Shown here piece by piece: positions 43,264 to 51,100 of a stretch of DNA of 64,000 nt (position 1 is its first letter; each line of letters begins with the position of its first letter). Below the pieces are notes generated by a model. That model saw only the letters and a list, made by a program, of their open reading frames with translations, made no database searches and had not been told where the DNA came from. The translations under genes were made by a program, and so were the position numbers. The DNA is from Paenibacillus radicis (ex Xue et al. 2023) (GTDB taxonomy: Bacteria > Bacillota > Bacilli > Paenibacillales > NBRC-103111). The stretch covers positions 186,001 through 250,000 of the forward strand of contig NZ_JANQBD010000010.1 in the NCBI RefSeq assembly GCF_024722015.1, given 5' to 3'.

Positions 43264-43345
43264 TAATATCAGCTTTATAAGTTTTCAGCGGAGCTAAACA
43301 AGTCTGATATTGCAAGAAACCTACAAATGAATCACTGTCGCTCAT
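43264..43345 (+). repeat. dispersed repeat, copy B (5' part)
   Basis: TATAAGTTTTCAG (43276-43288) followed by CGGAGCTAAACAAGTCTGATATTGCAAGAAA closely matches copy C; the 3' part diverges. Confidence 0.6.
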
Positions 43346-43466
43346 CTTTTAAAGGCCGCAATAGAGGTTTTCTTATAGGGACTCACCTGGCTTTGCTTTG
43401 TGGGCTTAACTTGTTCCTTACTTGACATGCTATAATCAAACTATCAGGAAAAGGAGGTACGGCATT

Positions 43467-43784
43467 ATGGATTGCAGGGTAGGCTGCGCGGCATGTTGTA
43501 TTGTTATTTCGATTTCATCTCCGATTCCCGGAATGCCCGAAGGAAAACCGGCAGGGGTCAGCTGCATTCATCTTTCGGCCGATAATAGATGCGGCTTGTT
43601 CCAGAAACCAGAACGTCCTGCCATATGCAGCAGCTTGCGACCTTCGGAAGATATGTGCGGGCAGTCTAACGAGGAAGCCTTCTCAATTTTGCAAGCCCTT
43701 GAACAAGCAACGAAACCTCCAGATCTCACACCTCAAAAAGTTAACTCACCTCAAGTAAAATCGTGTTCACAGCTCAAAAGTTAA
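43467..43784 (+). CDS. YkgJ-family cysteine-cluster protein with repeat-derived tail
   Basis: AAGGAGG at 43451-43457 sets the ATG at 43467. Residues 1-75 carry the zinc/iron-type cysteine cluster: MDCRVGCAACC, then SCIHLSADNRCGLFQKPERPAICSSLRPSEDMCG. YkgJ-like proteins are small putative metal-binding proteins of unknown function. The last 18 or so residues (from about TPQKVNSPQ) are encoded by the first two units of a tandem DNA repeat, so the natural C-terminus has probably been replaced or extended by the repeat array. Confidence 0.78.
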   Translation: MDCRVGCAACCIVISISSPIPGMPEGKPAGVSCIHLSADNRCGLFQKPERPAICSSLRPSEDMCGQSNEEAFSILQALEQATKPPDLTPQKVNSPQVKSCSQLKS

Positions 43785-43967
43785 CTCAGCTCAAGTACAA
43801 TCGCGATCACACCTCAAAAAGTTAACTCACCTCAAGTACAATCGTGATCACACCTCAAAAGTTAACTCACCTCAAGTACAATCGCGATAACACCTTAAAA
43901 GTTAACTCACCTCGAGTACAATCGTGATCACACCTCAGAAAGTTAACTTACCACGTGCACAATCGTA
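43726..43967 (+). repeat. six tandem 40-41 base direct repeats
   Basis: Units begin at 43726, 43767, 43807, 43848, 43888 and 43928. Each contains CACCTCAAAA, GTTAACTCACCTC, AGTACAATCG and a TGATCA-like end; unit length alternates between 40 and 41 by one A. The last unit is the most decayed. There are no variable spacers, so it is not a CRISPR array. The first two units encode the end of the YkgJ-like protein. Confidence 0.85.
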
Positions 43968-44377
43968 GAGCTTCGCATAGTAAAGGAACTTATAGCATAG
44001 TAAACATTTTACATTAAAACAACGAATCAGGGTTCGTGGATAGTGGTCGGTAATGAGGAACATGGTTATGAGATTACGGATTAAGGATTGAAGGCGGGTT
44101 AGCAAGTAAGGTGGTAACACTAAGCACAGAATACAACAGAAGAGGGTATGGGTACGGGGGAGGGGCAATAGCATCCGCTCTGATCATCACCTCTGGTAAC
44201 TACTCGGGTATGCAACTTACCTCTGAAGATCGTGTTCCAAACGCTGCGAGGCCTACATTAAAAAACACGATTCCAACAGCTGCCGTAATCCCACATCTAT
44301 CCCTCCCTCCAAAAGCACAAAACGTAAATGGAAAACCGAGGCCGCCGCAAGGCGGTTTTCCTATGAGAGAAGTTTTT
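43968..44377. other. 410 bases without a supportable gene
   Basis: Open frames on both strands here (for example 44111-44395 plus, 43935-44174 minus) have no ribosome site and odd composition. A GC-rich hairpin GGAAAACCG (44330-44338) / CGGTTTTCC (44353-44361) is present without a T run. Confidence 0.5.
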
Positions 44378-44497
44378 TATACTATCAAACTTTAGAAGTT
44401 TTCAGCGAAGTTGAACAAGTCTGATATGGCAAGAAAAGCCACCGCTTAGACACGAATGTATCTTCATCGAGAAGGCTTCGAATAGAAGCATTTTTTT
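44378..44497 (+). repeat. dispersed repeat, copy C, most complete
   Basis: It runs from ACTATCAAACTTTAGAAG through GAACAAGTCTGATATGGCAAG and CACGAATGTATCTTCATC to GAAGGCTTCG, and ends in a hairpin GCTTC-GAATA-GAAGC (44475-44489) followed by seven T, so the copy carries its own terminator-like end. Confidence 0.65.
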
Positions 44498-44544
44498 ATT
44501 CTTGACGTCGGGCAACCTTGACCAATAAATTTCGCGAAAGCGTA

Positions 44545-44606
44545 TGTTGAACTTTTATACTCGAAAAGAAGGTGGCGGCTAAAGCACGAATGCATCTTCG
44601 TCGGGG
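44545..44606 (+). repeat. dispersed repeat, copy D (3' part)
   Basis: GTTGAAC then GAAAAGAAGGTGGCGGCTAAAGCACGAATGCATCTTCGTCG parallels the second half of copy C. Confidence 0.55.
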
Positions 44607-44615
44607 GTTAGTATA

Positions 44616-44815
44616 TTTTAACTGGAATTTCCGGAGCTAATTTTCCCGTTACATCCTCGGTGCGGAACTTAACTGGAAAATCTCCATCTATATGTAGATA
44701 TTATGGGGAGATAGGCATTAAATGATGGAATTAGCGGGAGGATTTCCAGTTATCCCCCTAAAAATCCCCTCTCGGCCTATAATTAACAGGAGGATTTCCC
44801 GTTAGCCAACTATGC
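44616..44815. repeat. cluster of AACTGGA/TCCAGTT-type palindromic units
   Basis: Related imperfect inverted motifs recur: TTAACTGGAATTTCC and TTTTCCCGTTA near 44618-44655, TTAACTGGAAAATC near 44669, TTAGCGGGAGGATTTCCAGTTA near 44731, TTAACAGGAGGATTTCCCGTTA near 44783. They fill a gene-free stretch before the LacI promoter. Confidence 0.5.
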
Positions 44816-44995
44816 ATCCTTCAGACTGCACCACAGAGCATGAAAGTAAATCCGTTCATCATGGTAGTTATGGGGGGAGCACCAGCACCTAGTTGTTACT
44901 TTCGCCAGGCCTTGATTTGGCGCAAAATGTATTCCCACCGCTGCAAGCGCCTGTGAACGATTTTTGTTCATTTTTTCGGGAAAAGCTTTAACTTA

Positions 44996-45053
44996 TTGAT
45001 AGCTGAAACATTATTTGCTACAATAATATCAACTTCCGAAAACGTTTTCGGAA
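44996..45053 (+). promoter_or_regulatory. promoter and 20-base palindromic operator of the LacI-family gene
   Basis: TTGATA (44996-45001), 17 bases, TACAAT (45019-45024). Just after the expected start site lies TTCCGAAAACGTTTTCGGAA (45034-45053), a perfect palindrome with the central CG step of LacI/GalR operators. Autorepression is inferred. The core also resembles a catabolite-responsive element. Confidence 0.8.
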
Positions 45054-45072
45054 TACGTAGAAGGAGGTAAGG

Positions 45073-46083
45073 GTGCTTACAATCAAAGATATCGCAAAAA
45101 ATTTAAACATGTCCGTTTCTACCGTGTCGAAGGCGCTTAACAACTACCACGATGTCAAGGAAGAAACAAAGCTGCGCGTATTGGAAGAATGCAGGCGGTT
45201 AAATTTTACCCCCAATATCGTAGCCAGGAGCATGATTAACAAGAAATCGTATGTCGTTGGCTTGATGATTCCGGATATTGCGGATTCCTTCTTTTCCGTT
45301 AATGCTCGCGGTGTAGAAGAAGTACTGGTGCAGCACGATCATCGTGTCGTCTATGCGAGTACAGGCAGAGATCCAAGAGAGGAAAAACGGTTTTTGACTA
45401 GTGCGGTTGAGCGACGCTGGGACGGTGTTATCATCACTCCCGATTATTTTGATGAAGAGCTGATCGATATGATTCAGAAAATGGAAATCCCGGTCGTGTT
45501 ACTGCGTCGTCGTACTCCTGAAGGCTTAAACATTCCTTTTGTAGATGCGGACCATTATCAAGGAGCCTGCACCTTAACCGAATATCTTATCTCGCTGGGT
45601 CATACGAAAATCGGATTTATTCATTTATCAACGTCAATCGGGGGCAAACGTTTTCAAGGCTTTATCGACACAATGAGCAAGCATGGGTTGTCCGTATCGG
45701 AGGAAAGTGTCGTCATTGGTGGAAGGTCCATCGAGGAGGGCCGCGAAGCAATGGGGAGGCTTTATGCGGCAAACCCGAGCTTGACAGCTGTTTTTGCAGC
45801 CAATGATATTTTGGGCATTGGGGCTCTCGAATATTTAGCTATTCATGAGATTCGGGTGCCTGAGCAAATTTCTGTGGTTGGCTTCGATAATATCGAATTC
45901 ACTAATTTGCACTGGATTCAATTAACGACCATGGAACAGCCTCGTAAGGAAATGGGAAGAGTTGCGGCTCAGCTCCTTCTGGAAATGATCTTGAAGCGGG
46001 ATGAGCAGCCGGAATCAATAACTTTGCCTACCCGATTAATTGAACGTCGAAGCGCGAGCTTCTTAAAACCGCAGGCTTACTAA
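45073..46083 (+). CDS. LacI/GalR-family regulator
   Basis: The 336-residue protein starts with a canonical LacI helix-turn-helix (LTIKDIAKNLNMSVSTVSKALNNYHDV) and hinge (ARSMINKKSYVVGLMIPDIAD), followed by a periplasmic-binding-like sugar domain with AVFAANDILGIGALEYL and VVGFDNIEF. The GTG start follows AAGGAGG at 45061-45067. It heads the transporter and phosphatase genes on the same strand and is their likely repressor, with a perfect palindrome in its own promoter. The ligand would be the sugar or sugar phosphate taken up. Confidence 0.92.
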   Translation: MLTIKDIAKNLNMSVSTVSKALNNYHDVKEETKLRVLEECRRLNFTPNIVARSMINKKSYVVGLMIPDIADSFFSVNARGVEEVLVQHDHRVVYASTGRDPREEKRFLTSAVERRWDGVIITPDYFDEELIDMIQKMEIPVVLLRRRTPEGLNIPFVDADHYQGACTLTEYLISLGHTKIGFIHLSTSIGGKRFQGFIDTMSKHGLSVSEESVVIGGRSIEEGREAMGRLYAANPSLTAVFAANDILGIGALEYLAIHEIRVPEQISVVGFDNIEFTNLHWIQLTTMEQPRKEMGRVAAQLLLEMILKRDEQPESITLPTRLIERRSASFLKPQAY

Positions 46084-46135
46084 GGGAAGCCTGCGGTGCT
46101 GCACACGATTGCCACCCGTAATGTAAGCGTTTACC
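46069..46135 (+). promoter_or_regulatory. hairpin over the lacI-type stop and cre-like box
   Basis: CCGCAGGCTT (46069-46078) pairs with AAGCCTGCGG (46087-46096) around the stop codon, without a T run. TGTAAGCGTTTACC (46122-46135) fits the catabolite-responsive element TGWAANCGNTNWCA except at the last base, 22 bases before the binding-protein ATG. It could serve CcpA or the local LacI protein. Confidence 0.55.
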
Positions 46136-46156
46136 AAAAGTTGAGAAAGGGGATTT

Positions 46157-47269
46157 ATGTTTATGCGCAAACCGTTGTTATTTGTATTGGCGTTACTTCT
46201 GTCTTTTAGTGTGTTTTTAGTTGGTTGCGGGAGTAGCAGTTCACAAAGTACGGGGGCTGGGAAGGAGCCGGCTCCAGCTCCAACCCCTCAGACGCCCAAA
46301 GAAGGACAAGATTTCAAAGGTACGGGGCAGGTGACGGTATACACGGCATTTCTGGAAGACGAAGCCGCAAGGATTTTCGGAGAATTCGAGAAAACATCCG
46401 GTATCAAAGTGAAATTTGTCCGGTTGTCCGCCGGTGAAATTCAGACCCGTTTAAAGGCGGAGAAAAACAACCCGCAGGCCAGCGTATGGTTCGGTGGTTC
46501 GACAGATACGTTCATCTCAGCAGCAGGAGACGGCCTGCTTGAAAAGTTTACACCTAAGGGCTCGGATAAGCTGCCCAAAGAATATGTGGACAAGGACAGC
46601 AACTGGACACCTGTATCCATTGGTGCGATTGCTTTTGCTTCCAATACCGATTGGCTGGCCAAAAATAATTTGCAGCCTCCTCAAAGCTGGGAGGACCTTC
46701 TGAAGCCGGAGTTTAAAGGCAATGTCACAATGGCGCATCCTGCCACTTCAGGCACGTCATTTACAACACTGGCCACTCTCATTCAACTCAAGGGCGGCGA
46801 GGATCAAGGGTTTCAATATTTCGAGAAGCTGGATAAGAACATTCGTCAGTACACGAAATCAGGCGCCGCACCGGTCCGTATGGCTGGCTTGGGCGAAACG
46901 GGGGTAGGCATTTGCTTTACCCAAGATATCTTGTCAACCAAAGAACAAGGTTTCCCGATTACGATGTCGTTCCCGAAGGAAGGAACGGGTTATGAAGTGA
47001 GTGCAGCCGCTCTTATCAAAAGCGGTCCTGCGGGCGAAGTGGAGAATGCCAAGAAATTCATCGAATGGTCGATCAGCAAAGGCGCGCAAGATCTATTGAA
47101 GGATTCCTTCAGGCTGCCGGTCAACCCTGAGGCTGTGTTGGCAAAAGGTGCTCTGAAGCTATCCGACATCAAAGTCATTTCCTACAATGCACAATGGGCC
47201 GGTGAGCATCGCAGCGACTTGCTCGGTAAATTCGATTCGAAAATCAAAGGCAAAGAAAGCGCAAAGTAA
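46157..47269 (+). CDS. ABC substrate-binding lipoprotein, AfuA/FbpA type
   Basis: The 370-residue protein has a lipoprotein signal with lipobox LVGC (Cys24), a proline-rich linker, and a type 2 binding fold: GQVTVYTAFLEDEAARIFGEFEKTSGIKVKFVRLSAGEIQTRLKAEKNNPQASVWFGGSTDTFISA, which is close to the AfuA/FbpA and phosphonate-type proteins. The tyrosines that bind ferric iron in FbpA are not evident in the expected place, which suits an organic ligand. Members of this group import hexose phosphates in Actinobacillus. Followed by a fused permease and ATPase. Confidence 0.85.
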   Translation: MFMRKPLLFVLALLLSFSVFLVGCGSSSSQSTGAGKEPAPAPTPQTPKEGQDFKGTGQVTVYTAFLEDEAARIFGEFEKTSGIKVKFVRLSAGEIQTRLKAEKNNPQASVWFGGSTDTFISAAGDGLLEKFTPKGSDKLPKEYVDKDSNWTPVSIGAIAFASNTDWLAKNNLQPPQSWEDLLKPEFKGNVTMAHPATSGTSFTTLATLIQLKGGEDQGFQYFEKLDKNIRQYTKSGAAPVRMAGLGETGVGICFTQDILSTKEQGFPITMSFPKEGTGYEVSAAALIKSGPAGEVENAKKFIEWSISKGAQDLLKDSFRLPVNPEAVLAKGALKLSDIKVISYNAQWAGEHRSDLLGKFDSKIKGKESAK

Positions 47270-47359
47270 TAAGAGGGCGCTATACAAAAAGTGCTGCTTT
47301 ACCTATGGGGTAGCTGAACGGCTGCCCTCATAGGGAAATCAATAGGGGAGGAACAGATA

Positions 47360-49063
47360 TTGGCAACCGTGGATACTACAGATAGCTCGCAGCAGTCGGT
47401 ACCGATCTACAAACGGCGACACGAATGGATCATGTTCAAAGAACCGTGGCTATTCGCAATAATAGTTTTAATTCTATTATCGTTATTTACATTTTCGCTA
47501 TATCCGATTTATGAAGTGATCAAGGTGACGGTGGTTGGTGACTACGGCTTTGATTTGAACGTCATCGCTAAAGCCATTACAAGCGGTTACTTCATTCACT
47601 CCTTATGGAATAGCGTAAAGCTGGGTGTGATCGCTGCCGTGCTTGCTACGGTGATTGGGTTTGTTTTTGCCTATGCTATCACCAAAACGAGCATGAAAGG
47701 AAAAACATTTTTTCATCTTATCGCGTTATTGCCGATCATTTCCCCGCCCTTTGTGATTGCTCTCTCGGTCATTTTGCTGTTCGGACGCCGTGGCATCATC
47801 AGCAATGGCTTGCTGGGGTGGGACAATACAGACGTATATGGTCTGACGAGCTTGATCATTATTCAGACGCTGGCGTTTTATCCGATCGCTTATATGAATA
47901 TCCGGGGTGTACTGGAATCCATGGACGGATCGATAGAGGATGCGGCGTTGAATCTGGGGGCTTCGCGGTGGAAAGTATTCCGTACGGTGACCTTTCCGTT
48001 AGCGATACCTGCCATTTTCAGTGCTATATTGCTTGTGTTTATTAAATCAATAGAGGATTTTGGAAATCCAATGGTCATTGCTGGGGATTATTCTACACTG
48101 GCTGTGCAAGCCTATATGCAGATTACAGGTATGTACGATCTTCGTTCGGGCTCATTTTTAGCGATCTCCATTTTGTTTCCGGCACTCATAGTCTACTTTC
48201 TTCAAAAGTATTGGATTAGTAAAAAATCCTACGTCACAGTCACTGGGAAACCAACGTCATCCAATAATCGAATTCGCGAAAAATATATTGTCTGGCCGTT
48301 GTTTGCCTTCTGCGCCTTGATCACCTTATCCGTTCTCCTTTTTTACGGTACGGTTGTTTGGGTGTCACTGGTTAAGGTATGGGGGGTCAACAACACGGTT
48401 ACTCTGGACAATTTCAAGTATATATTCACTCGTGGTTTCCATTCGATTCGAGATTCATTAGTACTTTCGGTTATTGCTACGCCAATTACGGCACTATTCG
48501 GGATGGTCATAGCCTACCTGATAATCCGCAAAAAATTCTTCGGCAAAAAGCTGATGGAGTTCAGCTCCATGCTGACCTTTGCCGTACCGGGCACGGTCGT
48601 CGGTATAGGCTACGTGCTTGCGTTCAACAAGCTCCCTCTGCTGCTGACAGGAACAGCATTAATTATTATTCTTGCGCTCACATTCCGGAATCTGTCGGTG
48701 GGGATTGAGGCGGGAACGAACAGTCTGCGGCAGGTCGATCCGTCTATTGAGGAAGCATCAACGAATTTGGGTGCCAACGGATTGACTACCTTCTGGAAAA
48801 TTTCACTGCCATTAATGAAATCGGCGCTTTATTCAGGACTTATTTATTCATTTATCCGATCCATGACTTCGATTAGCGGCATCATCTTTTTAATCTCAGT
48901 CAATTGGAGCTTGCTGACCGTTTCGATTTTATCGGAAATCGAGGCAAGTCGGTTCGGTGTCGCAGCAGCGTATTGTATCATCCTGATTGTGGTGGTATTG
49001 ATCGCGCTTGGAATATTACAATTGCTCGTCAATCGGCTGGGTTCGAAGAACAGGAGGATGTAA
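47360..49063 (+). CDS. fused two-domain ABC permease, AfuB/FbpB type
   Basis: The 567-residue protein contains two homologous permease halves with about twelve membrane helices and two EAA loops: EDAALNLGASRWKVFRTVTFP near residue 192 and EEASTNLGANGLTTFWKISLP near residue 465. This tandem arrangement is typical of the FbpB/AfuB/ThiP group. TTG at 47360 follows GGGGAGGAAC. The ATPase begins 4 bases beyond the stop. Together with the flanking genes it forms a complete importer. Confidence 0.9.
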   Translation: MATVDTTDSSQQSVPIYKRRHEWIMFKEPWLFAIIVLILLSLFTFSLYPIYEVIKVTVVGDYGFDLNVIAKAITSGYFIHSLWNSVKLGVIAAVLATVIGFVFAYAITKTSMKGKTFFHLIALLPIISPPFVIALSVILLFGRRGIISNGLLGWDNTDVYGLTSLIIIQTLAFYPIAYMNIRGVLESMDGSIEDAALNLGASRWKVFRTVTFPLAIPAIFSAILLVFIKSIEDFGNPMVIAGDYSTLAVQAYMQITGMYDLRSGSFLAISILFPALIVYFLQKYWISKKSYVTVTGKPTSSNNRIREKYIVWPLFAFCALITLSVLLFYGTVVWVSLVKVWGVNNTVTLDNFKYIFTRGFHSIRDSLVLSVIATPITALFGMVIAYLIIRKKFFGKKLMEFSSMLTFAVPGTVVGIGYVLAFNKLPLLLTGTALIIILALTFRNLSVGIEAGTNSLRQVDPSIEEASTNLGANGLTTFWKISLPLMKSALYSGLIYSFIRSMTSISGIIFLISVNWSLLTVSILSEIEASRFGVAAAYCIILIVVVLIALGILQLLVNRLGSKNRRM

Positions 49064-49067
49064 CATA

Positions 49068-50177
49068 ATGGCAACCGATTTAAAAACATTGCAGTCAGAG
49101 TCTATTCCGGTCAAGTTTAATAATATCGTAAAAAGATTCGTGTCCCATTCCGGTCAAAAAGATTTTTTTGCCGTCAAAAATGTCACTCTTAACATAGAGC
49201 CAGGTCAGCTCGTCACGGTGCTTGGGCCTTCGGGTTGTGGCAAGACGACAACGCTGCGTATGCTGGCTGGTTTCGAGATGCCGACCTCAGGCCAGATTAT
49301 GATCGGCGACCAGGACGTCACGCACACACCGCCTAACAAGCGCAATGTTGGGATGGTGTTTCAGAGCTATGCTTTATTCCCGCATTTAACTGTTTTTGAA
49401 AATGTAGCTTACGGGCTGCAGGTCAAAAAAGTGAGTAAAACCGAGCTGTTGCAGCGTGTTCAGCAAGTGCTTATGATCATGAACCTGTTGGAGCTCAAGG
49501 ATCGTATGCCAGCTTCTTTGTCAGGGGGTCAACAGCAGCGGGTAGCCCTTGCACGGGCGGTGGTCACTGAACCCAAGGTATTGCTGTTCGACGAGCCATT
49601 ATCGAATCTGGATGCGAAGCTGCGTGAATATATGCGGGATGAGCTGCGCAAAATCCAGCAGCGTCTTGGGATCACAAGCCTTTATGTTACTCATGATCAA
49701 GCTGAGGCCATGGCTATATCCGATAAAGTCGTCATTATGAACAAAGGGGAAATCGAGCAGATGGGAACCCCATGGGAGATTTATGCCAAGCCAACAAGCC
49801 GCTTCGTTGCTGATTTTATGGGGAAAGCGAACTTTCTCCCAGCTACTGTTCGACAGGTGGAGCCGAGCAAGCTCGTGTTGGACTTGATGGGTGAAATATT
49901 GGAAGTGGAGAAGGATCAGACCTTTCCGGTTAAAAACGGGAATCAAGTAACCTGCGTCATTCGTCCGGAATTTTGGCATATCGATGCGGAAGGGAAGCTG
50001 AAAGGGAAGGTAACGAGAGCGACGTATTTGGGCAACTACGTTGAGTACGAGGTGAGCTTGAACAAGGAAACGATTGTTGTCGTCGACTACCAGCACTATA
50101 TGCGCTACGGGTTTTATCGGGAAGGCGATGACGTACAGCTGAGCCTAAAGAAGGAACGCATCAGCATATTGCCCTGA
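49068..50177 (+). CDS. ABC transporter ATPase, AfuC/PotA type
   Basis: The 369-residue ATPase has Walker A GPSGCGKTT, FQSYALFPHLTVFENV, signature LSGGQQQRVALARAVV, Walker B VLLFDEPLSNLDAKLR and a C-terminal TOBE-like domain (about 280-369). ATG at 49068 follows CAGGAGGATG; a longer frame from 49008 overlaps the permease. The Q-rich signature and TOBE end are usual for the CUT1/PotA/FbpC group. The TOBE region may allow regulation by other proteins. Confidence 0.9.
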   Translation: MATDLKTLQSESIPVKFNNIVKRFVSHSGQKDFFAVKNVTLNIEPGQLVTVLGPSGCGKTTTLRMLAGFEMPTSGQIMIGDQDVTHTPPNKRNVGMVFQSYALFPHLTVFENVAYGLQVKKVSKTELLQRVQQVLMIMNLLELKDRMPASLSGGQQQRVALARAVVTEPKVLLFDEPLSNLDAKLREYMRDELRKIQQRLGITSLYVTHDQAEAMAISDKVVIMNKGEIEQMGTPWEIYAKPTSRFVADFMGKANFLPATVRQVEPSKLVLDLMGEILEVEKDQTFPVKNGNQVTCVIRPEFWHIDAEGKLKGKVTRATYLGNYVEYEVSLNKETIVVVDYQHYMRYGFYREGDDVQLSLKKERISILP

Positions 50178-50224
50178 TTATGTTTCGGATCGTTTAGCCC
50201 TAGACCCTATGAGGAGAGATCATA

Positions 50225-51055
50225 TTGACAAACCACGATTACATCGAAGTGGCACAACGGATAGCCAGAGCAACGGGACTTATGATAAAAGAACGAATCG
50301 GTACGAGCATTGTGGTTCAGGAAAAAGCTTCCCGGTATGATTTGGTCACGGAAGTGGATCAAGCGGCCGAACGTATGATTCGGGAGTTGCTTTCAGAGAT
50401 TTTCCCCAAACATCGGATTTTGGGAGAAGAAGAGGCCTTTCATGACGGGGTGCTAGTGTCCGATATGGCGGAAAGAATTAAGTCCGAAGAATATTTGTGG
50501 ATTGTGGATCCTATTGACGGGACTAATAATTTCATTCATGGTCTACCCGGATATACGGTATCTATCGCATTAGCTCATTGGGGAGAGCTGATCGCAGGGG
50601 TTGTCTACGATCCGACGATTGATGAAATGTATTGGGCCGAAAAAGGCGGAGGCGCCTATTTGAACGGCAAACGCATCCAAGTTTCTACGGCTATTCAATT
50701 GGAAAAAAGCATCATCGGCACCGGATTCCCATCTAATATAGCAAGAGACCGTCATGCCGTTATCGATCATATCGGATCGGTTGGACCGATCTGTCTGAAT
50801 ATTCGCGTGTATGGCTCGGCAGCGCTGCAGCTTGCTTATGTAGCAGCCGGCAAGCTGGATGCCTCCTGGGATTTGGGGCTCAAGGTATGGGACATTGCCG
50901 CGGGGGCGGTGCTGATTAGCGAAGCCGGAGGAAAACTGACGGATGTGGATGGAAGTCCGTATGCATTGTCTACGGAAAACATGTTGGCTTCGAATATAGG
51001 AGTTCATCATGATCTGGTCAATCATTTGAATCCCAAAAAAGTTAGTTCGGCCTAG
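50225..51055 (+). CDS. inositol monophosphatase-family phosphatase
   Basis: The 276-residue protein has the metal and phosphate motifs of the IMPase family: ILGEEEAF near residue 73, WIVDPIDGTNNFIHG (D95, D98) and VWDIAAGAVLISEAGG near residue 222. These lithium-sensitive, magnesium-dependent enzymes hydrolyse inositol phosphates, fructose-1,6-bisphosphate, histidinol phosphate or PAP. The TTG start follows GAGGAGAG. Its position right after an AfuABC-like importer suggests that it dephosphorylates the imported compound inside the cell. Confidence 0.87.
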   Translation: MTNHDYIEVAQRIARATGLMIKERIGTSIVVQEKASRYDLVTEVDQAAERMIRELLSEIFPKHRILGEEEAFHDGVLVSDMAERIKSEEYLWIVDPIDGTNNFIHGLPGYTVSIALAHWGELIAGVVYDPTIDEMYWAEKGGGAYLNGKRIQVSTAIQLEKSIIGTGFPSNIARDRHAVIDHIGSVGPICLNIRVYGSAALQLAYVAAGKLDASWDLGLKVWDIAAGAVLISEAGGKLTDVDGSPYALSTENMLASNIGVHHDLVNHLNPKKVSSA

Positions 51056-51100
51056 CACAGGAGGCATTTTTCGGTTATTTTTCAGCAGGGGGTGCGGTAC

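Noticed and set aside
43726..43967. Possible CRISPR array
   Set aside because: The 40-41 base units are contiguous and nearly identical over their full length, with no variable spacers and no cas genes nearby.
43935..44174. 79-codon open frame on the minus strand
   Set aside because: Starts and ends in repeat-flanking DNA, has no ribosome site and a low-complexity product.
44111..44395. 94-codon open frame on the plus strand
   Set aside because: No ribosome site, no recognisable motif, runs through a GC-rich hairpin and into dispersed repeat copy C.
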